Positions 32,310 through 43,104 of a stretch of 64,000 nt of DNA are shown here, piece after piece. A program made the translations under genes and the position numbers. The notes beneath the pieces are model-generated. The model did not search any database, was not told the DNA's origin, and saw only the letters and a list, made by a program, of their open reading frames with translations. The stretch is taken from contig OZ020244.1 of assembly GCA_963971285.1 (NCBI GenBank), positions 4,278,001 through 4,342,000 on the forward strand, given 5' to 3'. The stretch is from Astropecten irregularis (Eukaryota > Echinodermata > Asteroidea > Paxillosida > Astropectinidae). Each line of letters begins with the position of its first letter. Within the stretch, counting starts at the first letter, position 1.

Positions 32310-32701
32310 AGGCATGTTCTCACACACCAAAAAGCGCGACTATTTGGGTCGCGATTTGGAGTGCGACCCAAATAGTCGCGCTTTTTGTTGTGTTCCCACA
32401 GCCAAAAAAGCACGACCCAAAGCGTACCGGTACGATTTCTATCAAACTGCCCATGCGCAGTGAAGCGTGAAGTTGGCATGCACCCTGTGCTAAACTAAAG
32501 GGCCCGCCTTGCATGATGGGATATAAAACACCGGTATTTTTTGGTGCACCGTTCACACAGCAAATAATCGCGACTATTTGCAAAAGACGCACTAATAGTC
32601 ACGATTATTTGTGTCCCCACACAAATAAGCGCGACTTTTTGGGTCGCGATGCAAATCACGACCCAAATAGTCGTGCTTTTTTGGTGTGTGAGAACGTGCC
32701 T
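32310..32701. mobile_element. MITE AGGCAYGTTCTCACACACC, copy 1
   Basis: Ends AGGCATGTTCTCACACACCA and TGGTGTGTGAGAACGTGCCT are inverted. Inner palindromes GCGCGACTATTTGGGTCGCG are repeated. An inner core (TTGCATGATGGGATATAAAA) is shared with 25679 and 35545. Confidence 0.8.
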
Positions 32702-33261
32702 ATTATAAAGTTTTGTCTGGCCGCCTTTGGGCCATCTTGACTGTACACATGCAACTTCACCTGTAGCACAGGTTGTATGTTGCAAGTACTTGGGCCAAGC
32801 ACAATTAGTAAACATATGGTACAAAATTTAATGTCATAGTTAAATTGTATGCAGTTGAAGGTCAAGAGAAGTACATCATGTGTACAGTGGTAGTGACTTT
32901 GAAATGTTGGTACAATACATGTAAGTTGATGGGAAGACAAACGCATCACACAATGCAAACGCGTGTAATGTTAATATGATGTACCTTCTGTACTATGTAC
33001 TGTACATGTATGTCCATGGAGGTACATGTAGGACGTCCAATAACACATACTACATGTATAGTACACTATGAGTCATCAGTTTCGTTAGAAATGAATGAAA
33101 TCATCAGTGATACTTAGTCAGAAGCCTTAAAAGGAAAAAAACCAAGAATGAAAAACTTCAACAAAGTAATTATAGACCAAAGAACGGTTGACATGTTTGT
33201 TTGTTTGTTTTTTTCATATGAATGTGAGATTTGAAAATAAAGTTGTCAACAGAAATCGCTT
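32702..33261. other. No gene seen; TACATG-rich
   Basis: Overlapping minus-strand frames here carry no motif. TGTACATGTA palindromes cluster at 32995-33065. Confidence 0.4.
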
Positions 33262-33624
33262 AAAGGTAAATACAGGATTGGTAACATAGTCAAATAGAAA
33301 TGTTCACAGATTTACATTACGTATAACTTTCAGGGTATGAAGATGAAAATGGTAGAAACATCGTTAAAATATTTCCGCCTCAAATGCTTTATTTATCCAG
33401 AAATTAGTAAAACAAAGACCGACAATAGTTTTGATCTCGGGTAAGATCAATTTAACCATTCGTAATGTTTTGTAAGACAAATTGAGGCGGTTGTTCGCAT
33501 TTTTCTCATGACTCAGATGTCTGATTGAGGTGTGTTATTTTATGTACATACATGTACATGTTGGATAGACAAAGTGTGAATGCTGTTCTGTGACCTTTAC
33601 CAATCATGTATCATACCTTTAACA
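33262..33624. mobile_element. AAAGGTA foldback MITE, subfamily A
   Basis: TTAAAGGTAAATACAGGATT to CCAATCATGTATCATACC, with GACTCAGATGTCTGATTGAG. A short deletion lies near the right third. Confidence 0.7.
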
Positions 33625-33954
33625 TAATTGATATTATACTATGTATGTACAGTAACAGTACATTGTCATTTATAAGGTGGAAAGTAAATACATGTAAAGT
33701 AAACTGGTAACGTCAAGTCTATCCTCTACTGTAGGTTTTAAAAACCTCCCATCATTTTTAACGGACACATCTGTCAAAATCTTTGATGTTTATTTTTCAA
33801 AGAAACAGGTACATTGTACAGGTTAACACCAAAATAACTGAAAACAATACGCGTGGTGTCCTTCTCTGTGGCTTCTGAGGTTTCCTGTTTTAGTCAATTC
33901 TGACGGCACCGGATTTGACGATGACAAAGACCAAAAACATTGATAACAACCTTT

Positions 33955-34112
33955 AAATGTGGATCGGTTTGCGGAAACACCATGTAATTACCGTTCGTAC
34001 TTTCGTACTTCTATATCGTTCGCAGGTTTCCTGATGAGGACTAGATCAGACTATTCGAAACGTTGAGACCTAACGATAATTACATGGTGCTTCCGCAAAC
34101 CGATCCACATAC
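33955..34112. mobile_element. Foldback element ATGTGGATCGGTTTGCGGAA, better copy
   Basis: Arms ATGTGGATCGGTTTGCGGAA and TTCCGCAAACCGATCCACAT pair perfectly, then ACACCATGTAATTA / TAATTACATGGTG. The loop holds GGTTTCCTGATGAGGACTAG and CTATTCGAAACGTTGAGACC, which carries CTGATGAG and CGAAAC as in a hammerhead core (see findings). Confidence 0.75.
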
Positions 34113-34287
34113 CAATTGTCACTATGCAAAGCCTCAAATCTTTCTTGATAACAACCTAATATGATTTTAGGCTATGTATGGTGGAAATACACTGTGTAAT
34201 TGATTTGAGGTATTACACACCAAGTGACATAAAAATACGGGCATTCTCCTGAAGACTGCCAAAGTGTACTGGCCGGAATGTCAAGTT

Positions 34288-34667
34288 AAAGGTATAATAC
34301 ATGATTGGTAAAGGTCACAGAACAGCACTCACACTTTGTCTGATCAAACATGTACATGAAATAATAAACCTGTGAAAATTTGAGCTCAATCGGACATCTG
34401 AGTCATGAAAAAATAGTGAAAAACGCAACTCGCTTTTTTTTATAAAACATAAAGAATGGTTTTGATCTTACCTGAAGATCAAAACTGTTTTCGGTCGTTG
34501 TGTTACTAATTTCTGAAAAAATACACCATTTCAGGCAGAAATATTTAACGGTACATGTATCTTTCTAACTTTCTACCAGCATCATCTTCATACCCTGAAA
34601 GTTATGTCATGTAAATCGGTAAACATTTTTGTTTGGGTATGTCACCAATCCTGTAACTGTACATTTA
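34288..34667. mobile_element. AAAGGTA MITE, subfamily A, inverted copy
   Basis: It starts TTAAAGGTATAATACATGAT and ends CCAATCCTGTAACTGTACAT, so its subfamily A core runs opposite to the 33262 copy. The two could pair over more than 300 bases. Confidence 0.7.
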
Positions 34668-34889
34668 AGCAGCTCTTTTCAGAGTCAACTTAAGAACTTT
34701 TGTTTCATGGTGTTACCACAAATCAATGACCTTATATTTTACCGTGCATAACGTGGGAATCTGTACTGTACATGTATGTGTGTGCGTCACTAAAGATATC
34801 ATTTCACTTCTAGGGAATAAAACGTTTTGGGCTAAAAATACTCTTTAAATTGCCAGAGATGGGGAACAAAAATCCACTTTGTGAGCTTT

Positions 34890-35240
34890 AAAAGTAATAT
34901 CATTGGTTTTTGTCAAAGAAATACAGATTTCATGGGCAAAAATATCAAGAAAAATACACCAAAAGTCATCTATAAAATTCCCAGTCCCATACAGTGCCCA
35001 CTTTTTGAGAAAACAGTGAAAAACATCCACGGTATTTCTTTTAATAATCTTTTCACCATTATTTTTTATCTTTCAAAGATAAAAAAAAATTTGGTCGTTG
35101 CTTTTACTAATTTTTTTGATAAATTTAAGGCGGAAAACTTTAACGGTATGTTTCTATCAGCACCATCTTTATACCCTGTATTGTTATAGGTAAATCTGGG
35201 AAGATTTCTGTTTTGGTTTCCCACCAAAGTATGATACCAA
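34890..35240. mobile_element. AAAGGTA foldback MITE, subfamily B
   Basis: TTTAAAAGTAATATCATTGG to CACCAAAGTATGATACCAAT. Central GATCAAAGATAAAAA-type palindrome; CAGTCCCATACAGTGCCCAC as in other copies. Confidence 0.7.
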
Positions 35241-35289
35241 TAACAGTAACACAGCCCTGTTTTAACTTTTAATACCTTTTCTAAATGTG

Positions 35290-35505
35290 ATTATTTTTGA
35301 TCTTTTAAAGATCAAAAATAAAAGAGAAAAGACTTAAGAAATACTGTGGCTGTTTTCACTGTTTTCTCAAAAAGTGGGCAACATACAGCTGTATGGGACT
35401 GAAATTTTCACAGATGAGATAACTATTACTTTACATCTTCTTTGATTTGTTGCCCATGAAACTGTATATTTCTTTGATAAAAACCAAAGTATGATATTAC
35501 CTTTA
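35290..35505. mobile_element. AAAGGTA MITE, right half
   Basis: It begins at the central palindrome TTGATCTTTTAAAGATCAAA and ends AAAGTATGATATTACCTTTA. The left half is absent. Confidence 0.65.
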
Positions 35506-35544
35506 AAAAAGTGTACAAGTTTGTATTACGTACAGTTTACAGTA

Positions 35545-35911
35545 TAGGCACGTTCTCACACACCAAAAAGCGCAACTATTTGGGTTGCACTCCAAATCGC
35601 GACCCAAATAGTCGCACTTTTTGTTGTGTTCCCACAGCCAAAAAAGCGCGACCCAAATCGTACCAGAACTATTTCTATCAAACTGCCGTGCGCAGTGAAG
35701 CGTGAAGTTGGCATGCATCCTGTGCTAAACTCGCGGGCCCGCCTTGCATGATGGGATATCAAAAACCGGTATTTTTGGGTGCACTGTTCACACAGCAAAT
35801 AATCACGACTATTTACAAAAATACGCACTGTTAGTGCGATTAGTCGCGATTATTTGTGTTCCCACACAGATAAGCGCGACTATTTGGGTCGCGTGTGTGA
35901 GAACGTGCCTT
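35545..35911. mobile_element. MITE AGGCACGTTCTCACACACC, copy 2
   Basis: Ends AGGCACGTTCTCACACACCA and GTGTGTGAGAACGTGCCTT are inverted. The interior follows the 32310 copy closely (CCCACAGCCAAAAAAGCGCG, CTTGCATGATGGGATATCAA). Confidence 0.8.
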
Positions 35912-36151
35912 ATGTGTACATACTTCAAATGTGATGAATAATACATTGTACATAAACAATTTAACATATATGTTGATGTTCACATACTAGTATGTTTTAT
36001 GTGCATATATGTACATGTTCATTTTAACACTTCAAGGAATTAACTCAGGCCTTCAAATTGAAAGAAGCAGATTCTTTAGACAACGTGCCCCTTACCCCAC
36101 AGTATACTAGAAGGTTTCTTGCTGACTGGCTTAGGAGTTCTCCACCAGTCT

Positions 36152-36355
36152 TTAGGCATTATACCATGTTGGTAGTAATCCCACATCCACCGTTTCATGG
36201 TATGCATGCCATTGAGTAGCTTGCCATACCAACGAGACATCGTCGTTGGATGCCTGTTCATATACGGCCCATTCATGAGTATTCTTAAGACCTCCTTGGT
36301 CTAAGGCTGCGATAATCATGAAGATCTGGTAGAATCCAGGTGTGGTCTGGTCAAT
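36152..36355 (-). CDS. Candidate terminal exon, family not recognised
   Basis: A possible exon nested in RASSF intron 1 on the same strand. After GTGTCTTCAG an open frame of 67 codons begins IDQTTPGFYQIFMIIAALDQ, continues GGLKNTHEWAVYEQASNDDV and ends LLPTWYNA with TAA at 36154-36152. The composition (several Trp, His and Tyr residues, hydrophobic FYQIFMIIAAL) looks protein-like, and the acceptor is reasonable. Against it: a second frame is also open across these bases, no upstream exon was found, and no family comes to mind. Its first 50 bases recur as degenerate copies in the adjacent minisatellite. It could be a pseudo-exon or an old insertion. Confidence 0.35.
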   Translation of the reverse strand: MDQTTPGFYQIFMIIAALDQGGLKNTHEWAVYEQASNDDVSLVWQATQWHAYHETVDVGLLPTWYNA

Positions 36356-36990
36356 CTGAAGACACTGGTTTGGACTGGTTTTGACTGGTTTTGACTGTTT
36401 TTCACTGGTTTAGACTGGTTTACACTAGTAAACACTGGTTTGGAGTTGGTTCAAACTGGTTTAATCAGGGAGATCTGGTAGAATCCACGGTTTGGTCTGG
36501 TCAAACGTAAGACACTGGTTTAGACTAGATTTGACTAGTTCACAAAGGTTTGGACTTGTTTACAGTTAGTTTAATCATGCAGATCTTGTAGAATCCAGGT
36601 TTGGTCAGGTCACTCTCAAGATACTGGTTTTGACTAGTTTACACTGGTTTGGAATGGTTTAGAATTGGTTTGAAGTGGTTTAATCATGAAAAACTTGTTG
36701 AATCAACGGTTTGGTCTGGTCACTCTCAAGACACAGGTTTTGACTGATTCACACTGGTTATGACTGGTTTACACTGGTTTGGAGTTGGTTCAAACTGGAT
36801 TAATCATGAAGATCTTGTAGAATCCACGGTTTGGTTTTGTCACTCTCAAGATACTGGTTTTGACTAGTTAATCCACACTGGTTTGGACAGGTTTACAATG
36901 GTTTCAATTGGTTACACAAATACGGACTGGTTTCCACTAGTTTCCACTCGTTTCAACTGGTTTACACTGGTTAGATCCGATCTGACTGAC
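36310..36990. repeat. Degenerate minisatellite ACTGGTTT with AGATCTGGTAGAATCC units
   Basis: Higher-order units of about 110 to 120 bp combine a run of ACTGGTTTGGACTGGTTT-type decamers with a block ATCATGAAGATCTGGTAGAA...GTTTGGTCTGGTCACTC. The block appears near 36311, 36461, 36571, 36681 and 36801. The first block is also the 5' end of the candidate exon at 36152-36355. Confidence 0.8.
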
Positions 36991-36994
36991 TTCG

Positions 36995-37775
36995 ACTGGT
37001 TTCAATTTGAAGCAAAGTTCCCACAAGGATAAATTCTGCTCACTCAAGCCAGAATTTTGTGAGCTCAATCAGGTTCATCAACAATTTCATCACTCCTGAA
37101 AACAGAAGAATGATCACTTGTCTGGGCTGGTCTTGTCCATGATGACGTGGGTGATGATGAAAAAACCAATTGAGTTCGCAAATTTATTTTCTTCTTTTCT
37201 ACAAGAAATTTACAAGACTTTGGTAGTCATATTGATGGCAATAGAGTAAACACTGACGCAAAATCGTGAAGCAGTAACGTCCGTCCAAGGTAAAGTCCAC
37301 ACACACCAACGAAGTACCAACTTTTACTAAGTTGAATAAGTTCACTCTTTGGTACAAACCAGTCCATCAAATGAACTGCAGTTCTCAAAAAGTTCCGTAG
37401 TTCCAAGTGACAAGTTTCCTAACTGCATCGCGTAGGCCGACACGTTTCCTTTGATGGCACACAACTTTTTCCATTTATGGTACAACGAACTGGATAAACT
37501 AGAAGTTCCGACGTAAATTACTTCAGTCTTTGTTCAAAAGGTTCCCAAATAAACAACTTACAAGCTTGTGAAGTTTGATGAACTTGATGAAGTTCGGAGC
37601 CCATACAAAAGACATTACAGTTGAGGGTGATACAGTACTTGCTGTGGCTTGATACATGTAAATCGTCACCTACTGTATGTACCCCTTTGATAACTAACAC
37701 ACGTGTGCTATCAGTAGTGAAATGGCATCTTCTTAAAATACATTGCTTAGTCGTCATACACATATCTGACCAAAA
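36995..37775. other. No certain gene; AAGTTC-rich sequence
   Basis: Many GAAGTTC/GAACTT motifs in both orientations. The minus strand is open for about 63 codons (roughly 37530-37340) with a serine-rich product (LCAIKGNVSAYAMQLGNLSL) but no start or splice context. Left unassigned. Confidence 0.35.
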
Positions 37776-37779
37776 CAGA

Positions 37780-38390
37780 CTGGAAACTGACAGGAAGCAT
37801 CCAATGCATCACCAGCTTAATGCTTGTCCTAGACTTGCCACAGTCTGCTGACAGTTCATTTCTCCATTGAACTGTACAGAACTTAGCTAGTAGGCCTATA
37901 TCCCTGGAGGCCCATCAAATGCAGTTGTTGAAGGTTTGACTTTGTTATTGGAACTGACGTGCAACATGTGGTCTGTACAGTGTACATGTGCTGCAGTATC
38001 AAGTCCTAAACTTGCCACAGTCTGCTGACAGTTCATTTCTCCTTTGACCAAGTGAAATGCAAAGTTGTGTCAAAAGTTCCATTAAATGCAGTTGTTGATG
38101 GGATGGTTTGATTAATTAAACTTGACATGCAGTGTATGCCATAGTATCAAGTCCTAGACTTGCCAAAGTCTGGTGACAGTTCATTTCTGCTTTGACCAAG
38201 TGAAATGCAAAGTTGTGTCGTCCTAGCTCTATGGTTGTGTCAAAAGTTCCATCAAATGCAGTTGTTGATGGGGTGGCATGATTATTGAAGCTGACATGCT
38301 ATAGATGTGCAGTACATGTGCCACAGTATCAAGTCCTAGACTTGCCACAGTCTGCTGACAGTGTAATGTTCAGTAGAGCACTACAGTCCC
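37780..38390 (+). repeat. Large-unit tandem repeat GACTTGCCACAGTCTGCTGACAG
   Basis: Three to four imperfect units of about 150 to 185 bp. Each holds CTAGACTTGCCACAGTCTGC, GACAGTTCATTTCTCC, CAAGTGAAATGCAAAGTTGT and CAAATGCAGTTGTTGATGGG. No coding signal. Confidence 0.75.
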
Positions 38391-38414
38391 AGTGTCTGAT
38401 TTCATGAAGCGCGC

Positions 38415-38475
38415 TAGGGTTAATCTTCAAAGATCTTGCTAGGATGGAAACATCAGGCCCTCCCTCCTAACTCCA
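38415..38475 (+). repeat. Isolated unit of the 60-bp satellite
   Basis: AAAGATCTTGCTAGGATGGA and AACATCAGGCCCTCC match the satellite of 12745 and 58200. It is preceded by AGGGTTAATC. Confidence 0.6.
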
Positions 38476-38590
38476 TGGATACGTTTCATGCAGATCGTGA
38501 AGATAAATGGCTAAAAGTGTCATGTCCCAATAGAAATCACTACATACTGGCAACTCCTCTTGAGGTGCAACTTACAGAATTTTCTACATT

Positions 38591-38956
38591 AAAGGTATTT
38601 ATCATACTTTGGTTTTTATCAAAGAAATACAGATTCATGGGCAAAAATACCAAGACAGATACAGTAAAAGTAATCAGTGAAAATTTCAGTGCCATACACT
38701 GCCCACTTTTTGAGCAAACAGTGAAAAACAGCCACAGTATTTCTTAAGTCTTTCCTCTTTTATTTTTTATCTTTTAAAAGATCAAAAAGATTTTCGGTCA
38801 TTGTTTTACTAATTTCTGGATAAATACACCATTTCAGGTGGAAAACTTTTAACTGTATGTTTCTACCACCACCATCTTCATACCCTGTAAGTTATACGTA
38901 AATCTGTGAACATTTCTGTTTTGGTCTCTTACCCAAGTATGATACTACCTTTAAAC
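38591..38956. mobile_element. AAAGGTA foldback MITE, subfamily B
   Basis: TTAAAGGTATTTATCATACT to CAAGTATGATACTACCTTTA, with the palindrome ATCTTTTAAAAGATCAAAAA. A nearly complete copy. Confidence 0.8.
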
Positions 38957-39620
38957 ATTTGTGTCATTATCATCTGATACATACTGACATTACTTTATCC
39001 TCCATGATTTAACCTTTACTGCATTTTAGCCTACACATGTGTAAACTTTCACGGGTACATTATACTATAGGCCTACATGTACATTACACCCGATTTCCTT
39101 TTAGTTGCAGTATTAGGTATTAGTATCCGGTGTACACATGAACATGTGGTATGTGGCCACTGGGCCAGTGCCATGATAATGATGTCATAATCACAGCTTT
39201 ACCTTACAAGCACTTTGAGTTACAGATGTACATACATGTACATGTTAATGTACAAGTGTACATTTGTACGTACACTATGACCATGGAGGAAGGAACAGTC
39301 TATTCCTTCCTCAAACATTTTGTCTGGCTAAATACAGTACAAATTAAATTACATGTTGGCACGAACTACAAAATGCAAATAGTTGAAAAAAAAAAACATT
39401 TGAAGAGCTGTGTATAAATTAAATTAGCTCGGTGCATTGATGTTGGAGCTACATGTATTTAGTGTGTTGTACCTAATAGAGTAAAAAGACTACACTGAAT
39501 GCTGCCCTCTAGAGGCCAATACAGTTGAACTAGTAACACTACTGCACCATTTGAACATCATCCTTGGCTCAATACTGAATACAGCTGTTTATATCGCTAT
39601 AAGTATAACAAATGACAGCT
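38957..39620. other. No gene seen; TACATG-rich
   Basis: Dense TACATGTACATGT palindromes (39060-39265) and a frame of 88 codons at 39151 without a motif. Confidence 0.4.
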
Positions 39621-39626
39621 TCATAA

Positions 39627-39902
39627 GGCCGAAAAAAAAAATTGTTGTGTTGCCCTCAAGGGTCGGTCGGTCGGTCAATTTTTTATTTATTTTTTTGGCC
39701 GACTTTCAAACATTTAAGAATAAATACAGGATGTCTGGTCAACCAGGGCTTATAAATCAACGGTCTTGGGTCGTTTAGAGGAGACAAGCTTTTTTACTGC
39801 TAAATCTTACATTTTCTGTCAAAAATGGTGAGTTTTACACTCAAAATTTTGGCATTTTACGTTTGGTTGCTGAGGGCAACACAACAATTTTTTTTTTCGG
39901 CC
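39627..39902. mobile_element. Foldback MITE GGCCGAAAAAAAAAATTGTTG
   Basis: Left end GGCCGAAAAAAAAAATTGTT and right end AACAATTTTTTTTTTCGGCC are inverted and continue through GTGTTGCCCTCA/TGAGGGCAACAC. The left part holds GGTCGGTCGGTCGGTC, echoed at 63840-63905. Confidence 0.8.
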
Positions 39903-40044
39903 TAGTGGACAATTTCTGAGGATTCAGCTGTGTTCGTAATAGCAGCAATCCACTGCACATGAATACACTACATGACACAATGTACATGTAGGCCTATTGT
40001 ATGTATGTATGAATTATGTAATACACTGCACATGTATGTAAATT

Positions 40045-41555
40045 AGTGCTGGGCAAAATCAGGTAATTTCATGTCCGATTACTGATTGCAAAAACAAATC
40101 AGATTAACAGTTAACCTATGTACAGGTAATCACGTGCAACGTGTGCGATTTATGGTATTCTTCAATGTGATCGTAATTTTCAGAATGCTTTTTAGGCCCG
40201 GTTCAGACGTCGTGCTTATTTTTGTAATTTTTTGTATTCGGCACGGCATAAGCACGACGTCTGAAACCAATTTGGCTCGGCAAGTTGAATTCGGCACGGC
40301 AGAAACTTTAAGCTCGACAGGGTCTGCCGTGCTTATATGCCATTTAGCACGGCAGTAGCACGGCGCGGTTTCAGACGTCGTTCTTATGCCGTGTCGAATA
40401 AAATGTCAATTCGCAGTTGGTCCTGAATAATGGTCATATTTAGGAATACGCATGCTCGCGATGTGTGTGAGAAAAGAATAGATAAAAAGCAAACAAACAA
40501 ACAAGCTTATTTCTCAAACAAAATGGCGTGCAGGCAAGTAAATCATTTCCTATAGGCTACCACGCAGAGTTGCAACTTTGAAAAAAAAAAAAACTCTCAA
40601 GTTTATGATCCAATCAACCGACGCGATACAGCAAAATAAAGCTGAATTCTTCAATTTTCATTTTTTTATAAATTTTTGTATAGGTTAGCGTGGCCGAAAA
40701 GTCCACGCAAAGAAGAATACCCGTAAAACGGCCAAATTTACCTGAGAGAGACTAAAAGATAGCACTCCTCCACTACATTGGAAAATAAGAGCGAATTTAG
40801 GGGCTGATTTCATCCAACTTGACATCTCAAATTTAAAAGTCCAAATTCATGGTGACCAAGTTCCATCCATTCTTTCTACAAGGCTTCCCAGTTCCCAAGT
40901 AGGGCTCACCAAATGCTTTAAAATAACAGATTCTGGGGCATGGAAACAATTAATGAGCTCCGCGGACTGATTTGGGCGTATTTACTGCTCTACAGCCCCA
41001 AGATTTGCAAACTGAGCTATCAGAAATTGAAGCCACTGAGTACATTCAATTATTCAACTACATGTATTATTTAGTGTTACTAGTGCCTGTTGAAGCAGCA
41101 TTCTTCTTGTTCGTGCGTTATTGAAAATACAATGAAGCGCTGTTTGTTTTCCTGGCCCGCCATTTTGGATGCATTAAGTTCTGCAACACGTTTGTATTAA
41201 GTTCAACGTCTGAAACCACTGCCGTGCTTACACCGTGCTTACGTCGCGCCGAATTGAATTGTATTCGACACGGCATAAGCACGACGTTTGAACCGGGCCT
41301 AAGATTAAGCATTTAGATCAAGTACACAATGTTTCTTTTAGATCCAGTATGTGAAAAGCGTGTTTCTACTTGGCAAAATGGACAAAATAACCATGACTGA
41401 AATTCTACAGTTTACACTTTTTGGGCTGTTGAGCATGAGCCAAAGGTTCGTCCCCTTTTTTTCCTTTCAGTTTCGGTTAATGGTTAATGAAAAATTGTGA
41501 CCGGATAATTAAATCCGGGTTGGTTAACCTTTAACCGGATAAAAATCCCAGCATT
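40045..41555. mobile_element. AGTGCTGGG MITE, interrupted copy
   Basis: Ends AGTGCTGGGCAAAATCAGGT and ACCGGATAAAAATCCCAGCA. Compared with the uninterrupted 422-bp copy at 56697-57118, the two outer pieces (40045-40192 and 41302-41555) join into one element. The middle 1.1 kb is a second MITE. Confidence 0.8.
40193..41301. mobile_element. MITE TAGGCCCGGTTCAGACGTCG, nested
   Basis: Ends TAGGCCCGGTTCAGACGTCG and CGACGTTTGAACCGGGCCTA are inverted, with GTGCTTA/TAAGCAC continuing. Sub-terminal copies GGTTTCAGACGTCG and AACGTCTGAAACC suggest a repeated arm. Inserted into the AGTGCTGGG element between GCTTTT and GATTAAGC. No transposase frame remains. Confidence 0.8.
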
Positions 41556-41679
41556 AACATGTATCGGTACTTGTACGCACATGTATGTACTGTACATGTA
41601 GGCCTACATAAATATGTACTATGTACACATGTACATAATGTACTGTACATGGATGTATAATACACTTTTATGTACTATA

Positions 41680-42139
41680 CAGGGTGTCCCAAAAAAACGT
41701 AACACTTTGCGTCGGAACTATTAGGCCTATAAAAAAATTAAACTGTTTATCACTTCAAGATTCAGATATGTGATACAACCATGTCTTGGCTATCTCCATG
41801 TAAAATTTGAGCAAAAGTGGATTAAAATTTAGTGAAAAAACAAAGACTAAATTACACAATCTCAAAATCAGATTTTCATCTTTCTTTCATATACATGTAC
41901 ACATTATGTGTGTATTGACCACTATGTGTGGTATCCTTGCAAATTTGTTTTTAAGGAGTGCTCTTTCAATTGGTCATGCATGTATTTTCGCCAATTTCAG
42001 CCCCAACATGCTTAAAAATTCTACATGGTGATAGCCAATACATGGTTGTATCACATATCTGAATCTGGAAATAATAAACAGTTTAATTTTAACATAATGG
42101 GTCCCGACATAGTGTTGTGTTTTTTTCTGGGACACCCTG
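41680..42139. mobile_element. mariner-like MITE CAGGGTGTCCCA
   Basis: Ends CAGGGTGTCCCAAAAAAACG and TTTTTTTCTGGGACACCCTG are inverted and flanked by TA on each side (41678-41679 and 42140-42141), as in Tc1/mariner elements. The interior AGATTCAGATATGTGATACA is itself palindromic with ATCACATATCTGAATCT. A damaged second copy is at 55380-55687. Confidence 0.85.
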
Positions 42140-42218
42140 TACAATGTACATTGTATCAGCCTCGATTTTTCTGTCCCGGGGATGTGGCTGGCTCTGTTTC
42201 ATGCATGTCTCATTCTTA

Positions 42219-42737
42219 GGCCGTGTCCCAATTCACTGGCTGTGGCCGCTGGCTACGGCCGTGGCTGCAGCTGCGTCTTCGAACTGGATTCAGCCAGTAG
42301 AATTGGGACGCGCCTTCGGCCGCATAGAAGCGCCTGTCGGGATGATTTGAATCCATATGCGCAACTGAGGTTATGGCAAGCCAAATGCCAAATAATTCGA
42401 TAAACACTGTTTATCGGTGAAAAACAATCTTTATCTAGATAAAATTTGTTTATTACAGAGTTTTTCTCAAAAAGCAGTGTTTATCATGTTGGAATATAGT
42501 GTTTCTTGGCGAAAAACGTGTTTATCTCCAATAAATAGGGTTTATCGAACTATTTGGCATTTGGCTTGCCATATAAAGTTGGCCCGGCCACAACGAAGTC
42601 ACCTTCCCTTGTGGCTATATATTTGTGACGTCGCGGCCACAGCCACGGTCGCAGCCAGTGAATTGGGACACGGCAACAAGATGGACGCGCTGCCAATAGC
42701 CGCAGCCACGGCCGCAGCCAGTGAATTGGGACAGGCC
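42219..42737. mobile_element. MITE GGCCGTGTCCCAATTCACTG with TTA target duplication
   Basis: Ends GGCCGTGTCCCAATTCACTG and CAGTGAATTGGGACAGGCC are inverted. TTA flanks both ends (42216-42218 and 42738-42740). GC-rich arms carry repeated GCCGCAGCCACGGCC. The 3-bp TTA duplication suggests PIF/Harbinger; that is inference. Confidence 0.8.
42374..42571. mobile_element. Inner hairpin GGCAAGCCAAATGCCAAATA
   Basis: Arms GGCAAGCCAAATGCCAAATA and TATTTGGCATTTGGCTTGCC are nearly perfect. AAACACTGTTTATC palindromes fill the centre. It occupies the same position in the worn copy at 14232-14625, so it was amplified with its host. Confidence 0.75.
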
Positions 42738-42740
42738 TTA

Positions 42741-43104
42741 ATGTAGACGATGTCCTCCAATCTCATTAGACTCTGCCAGTCCCTCCCCATAGAGTAAGGT
42801 CCTCCTTAATCAGACAGTGTCAAGCAGGATGGCCTTACCACTAAATTAATAGCTCCATGGTCTTAATAACAAGCACTGAGCACAGAGATTGTACCATACC
42901 CATAATACCACATTGCATTATGACATAGTTTACATTTCTTAACGGTGGTCGGTATATCATAAGAGATGAGATATGAGATGTCTTCATAAGACTTGATGGC
43001 TTGTTTGATTGAGTTTGTCACTTCATGTTGCATGTATGTTGTCATTGTAAGAGATAACGATGAGTTTCTGGAAGCATGTATTATCCTTTCATGTCTATCC
43101 TCCT
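42741..43104. other. Possible exon, unproven
   Basis: On the minus strand, 43064-42943 lies between CTTCCAG and an AAAT|GTAAAC donor and stays open (TTYMQHEVTNSIKQAIKSYE, DISYLISYDIPTTVKK). No family is recognised and no partner exon was found, so it is not called. Confidence 0.25.

Noticed and set aside
36076-36276. 66-codon minus-strand frame starting MNGPYMNRHPTTMSRWYG
   Set aside because: It overlaps the candidate exon in another frame. The alternative frame extends back to a better acceptor, so this one was set aside; neither is proven.
42943-43064. Minus-strand exon reading TTYMQHEVTNSIKQAIKSYE
   Set aside because: No recognisable family, weak borders, and no phase-compatible partner exon was found.
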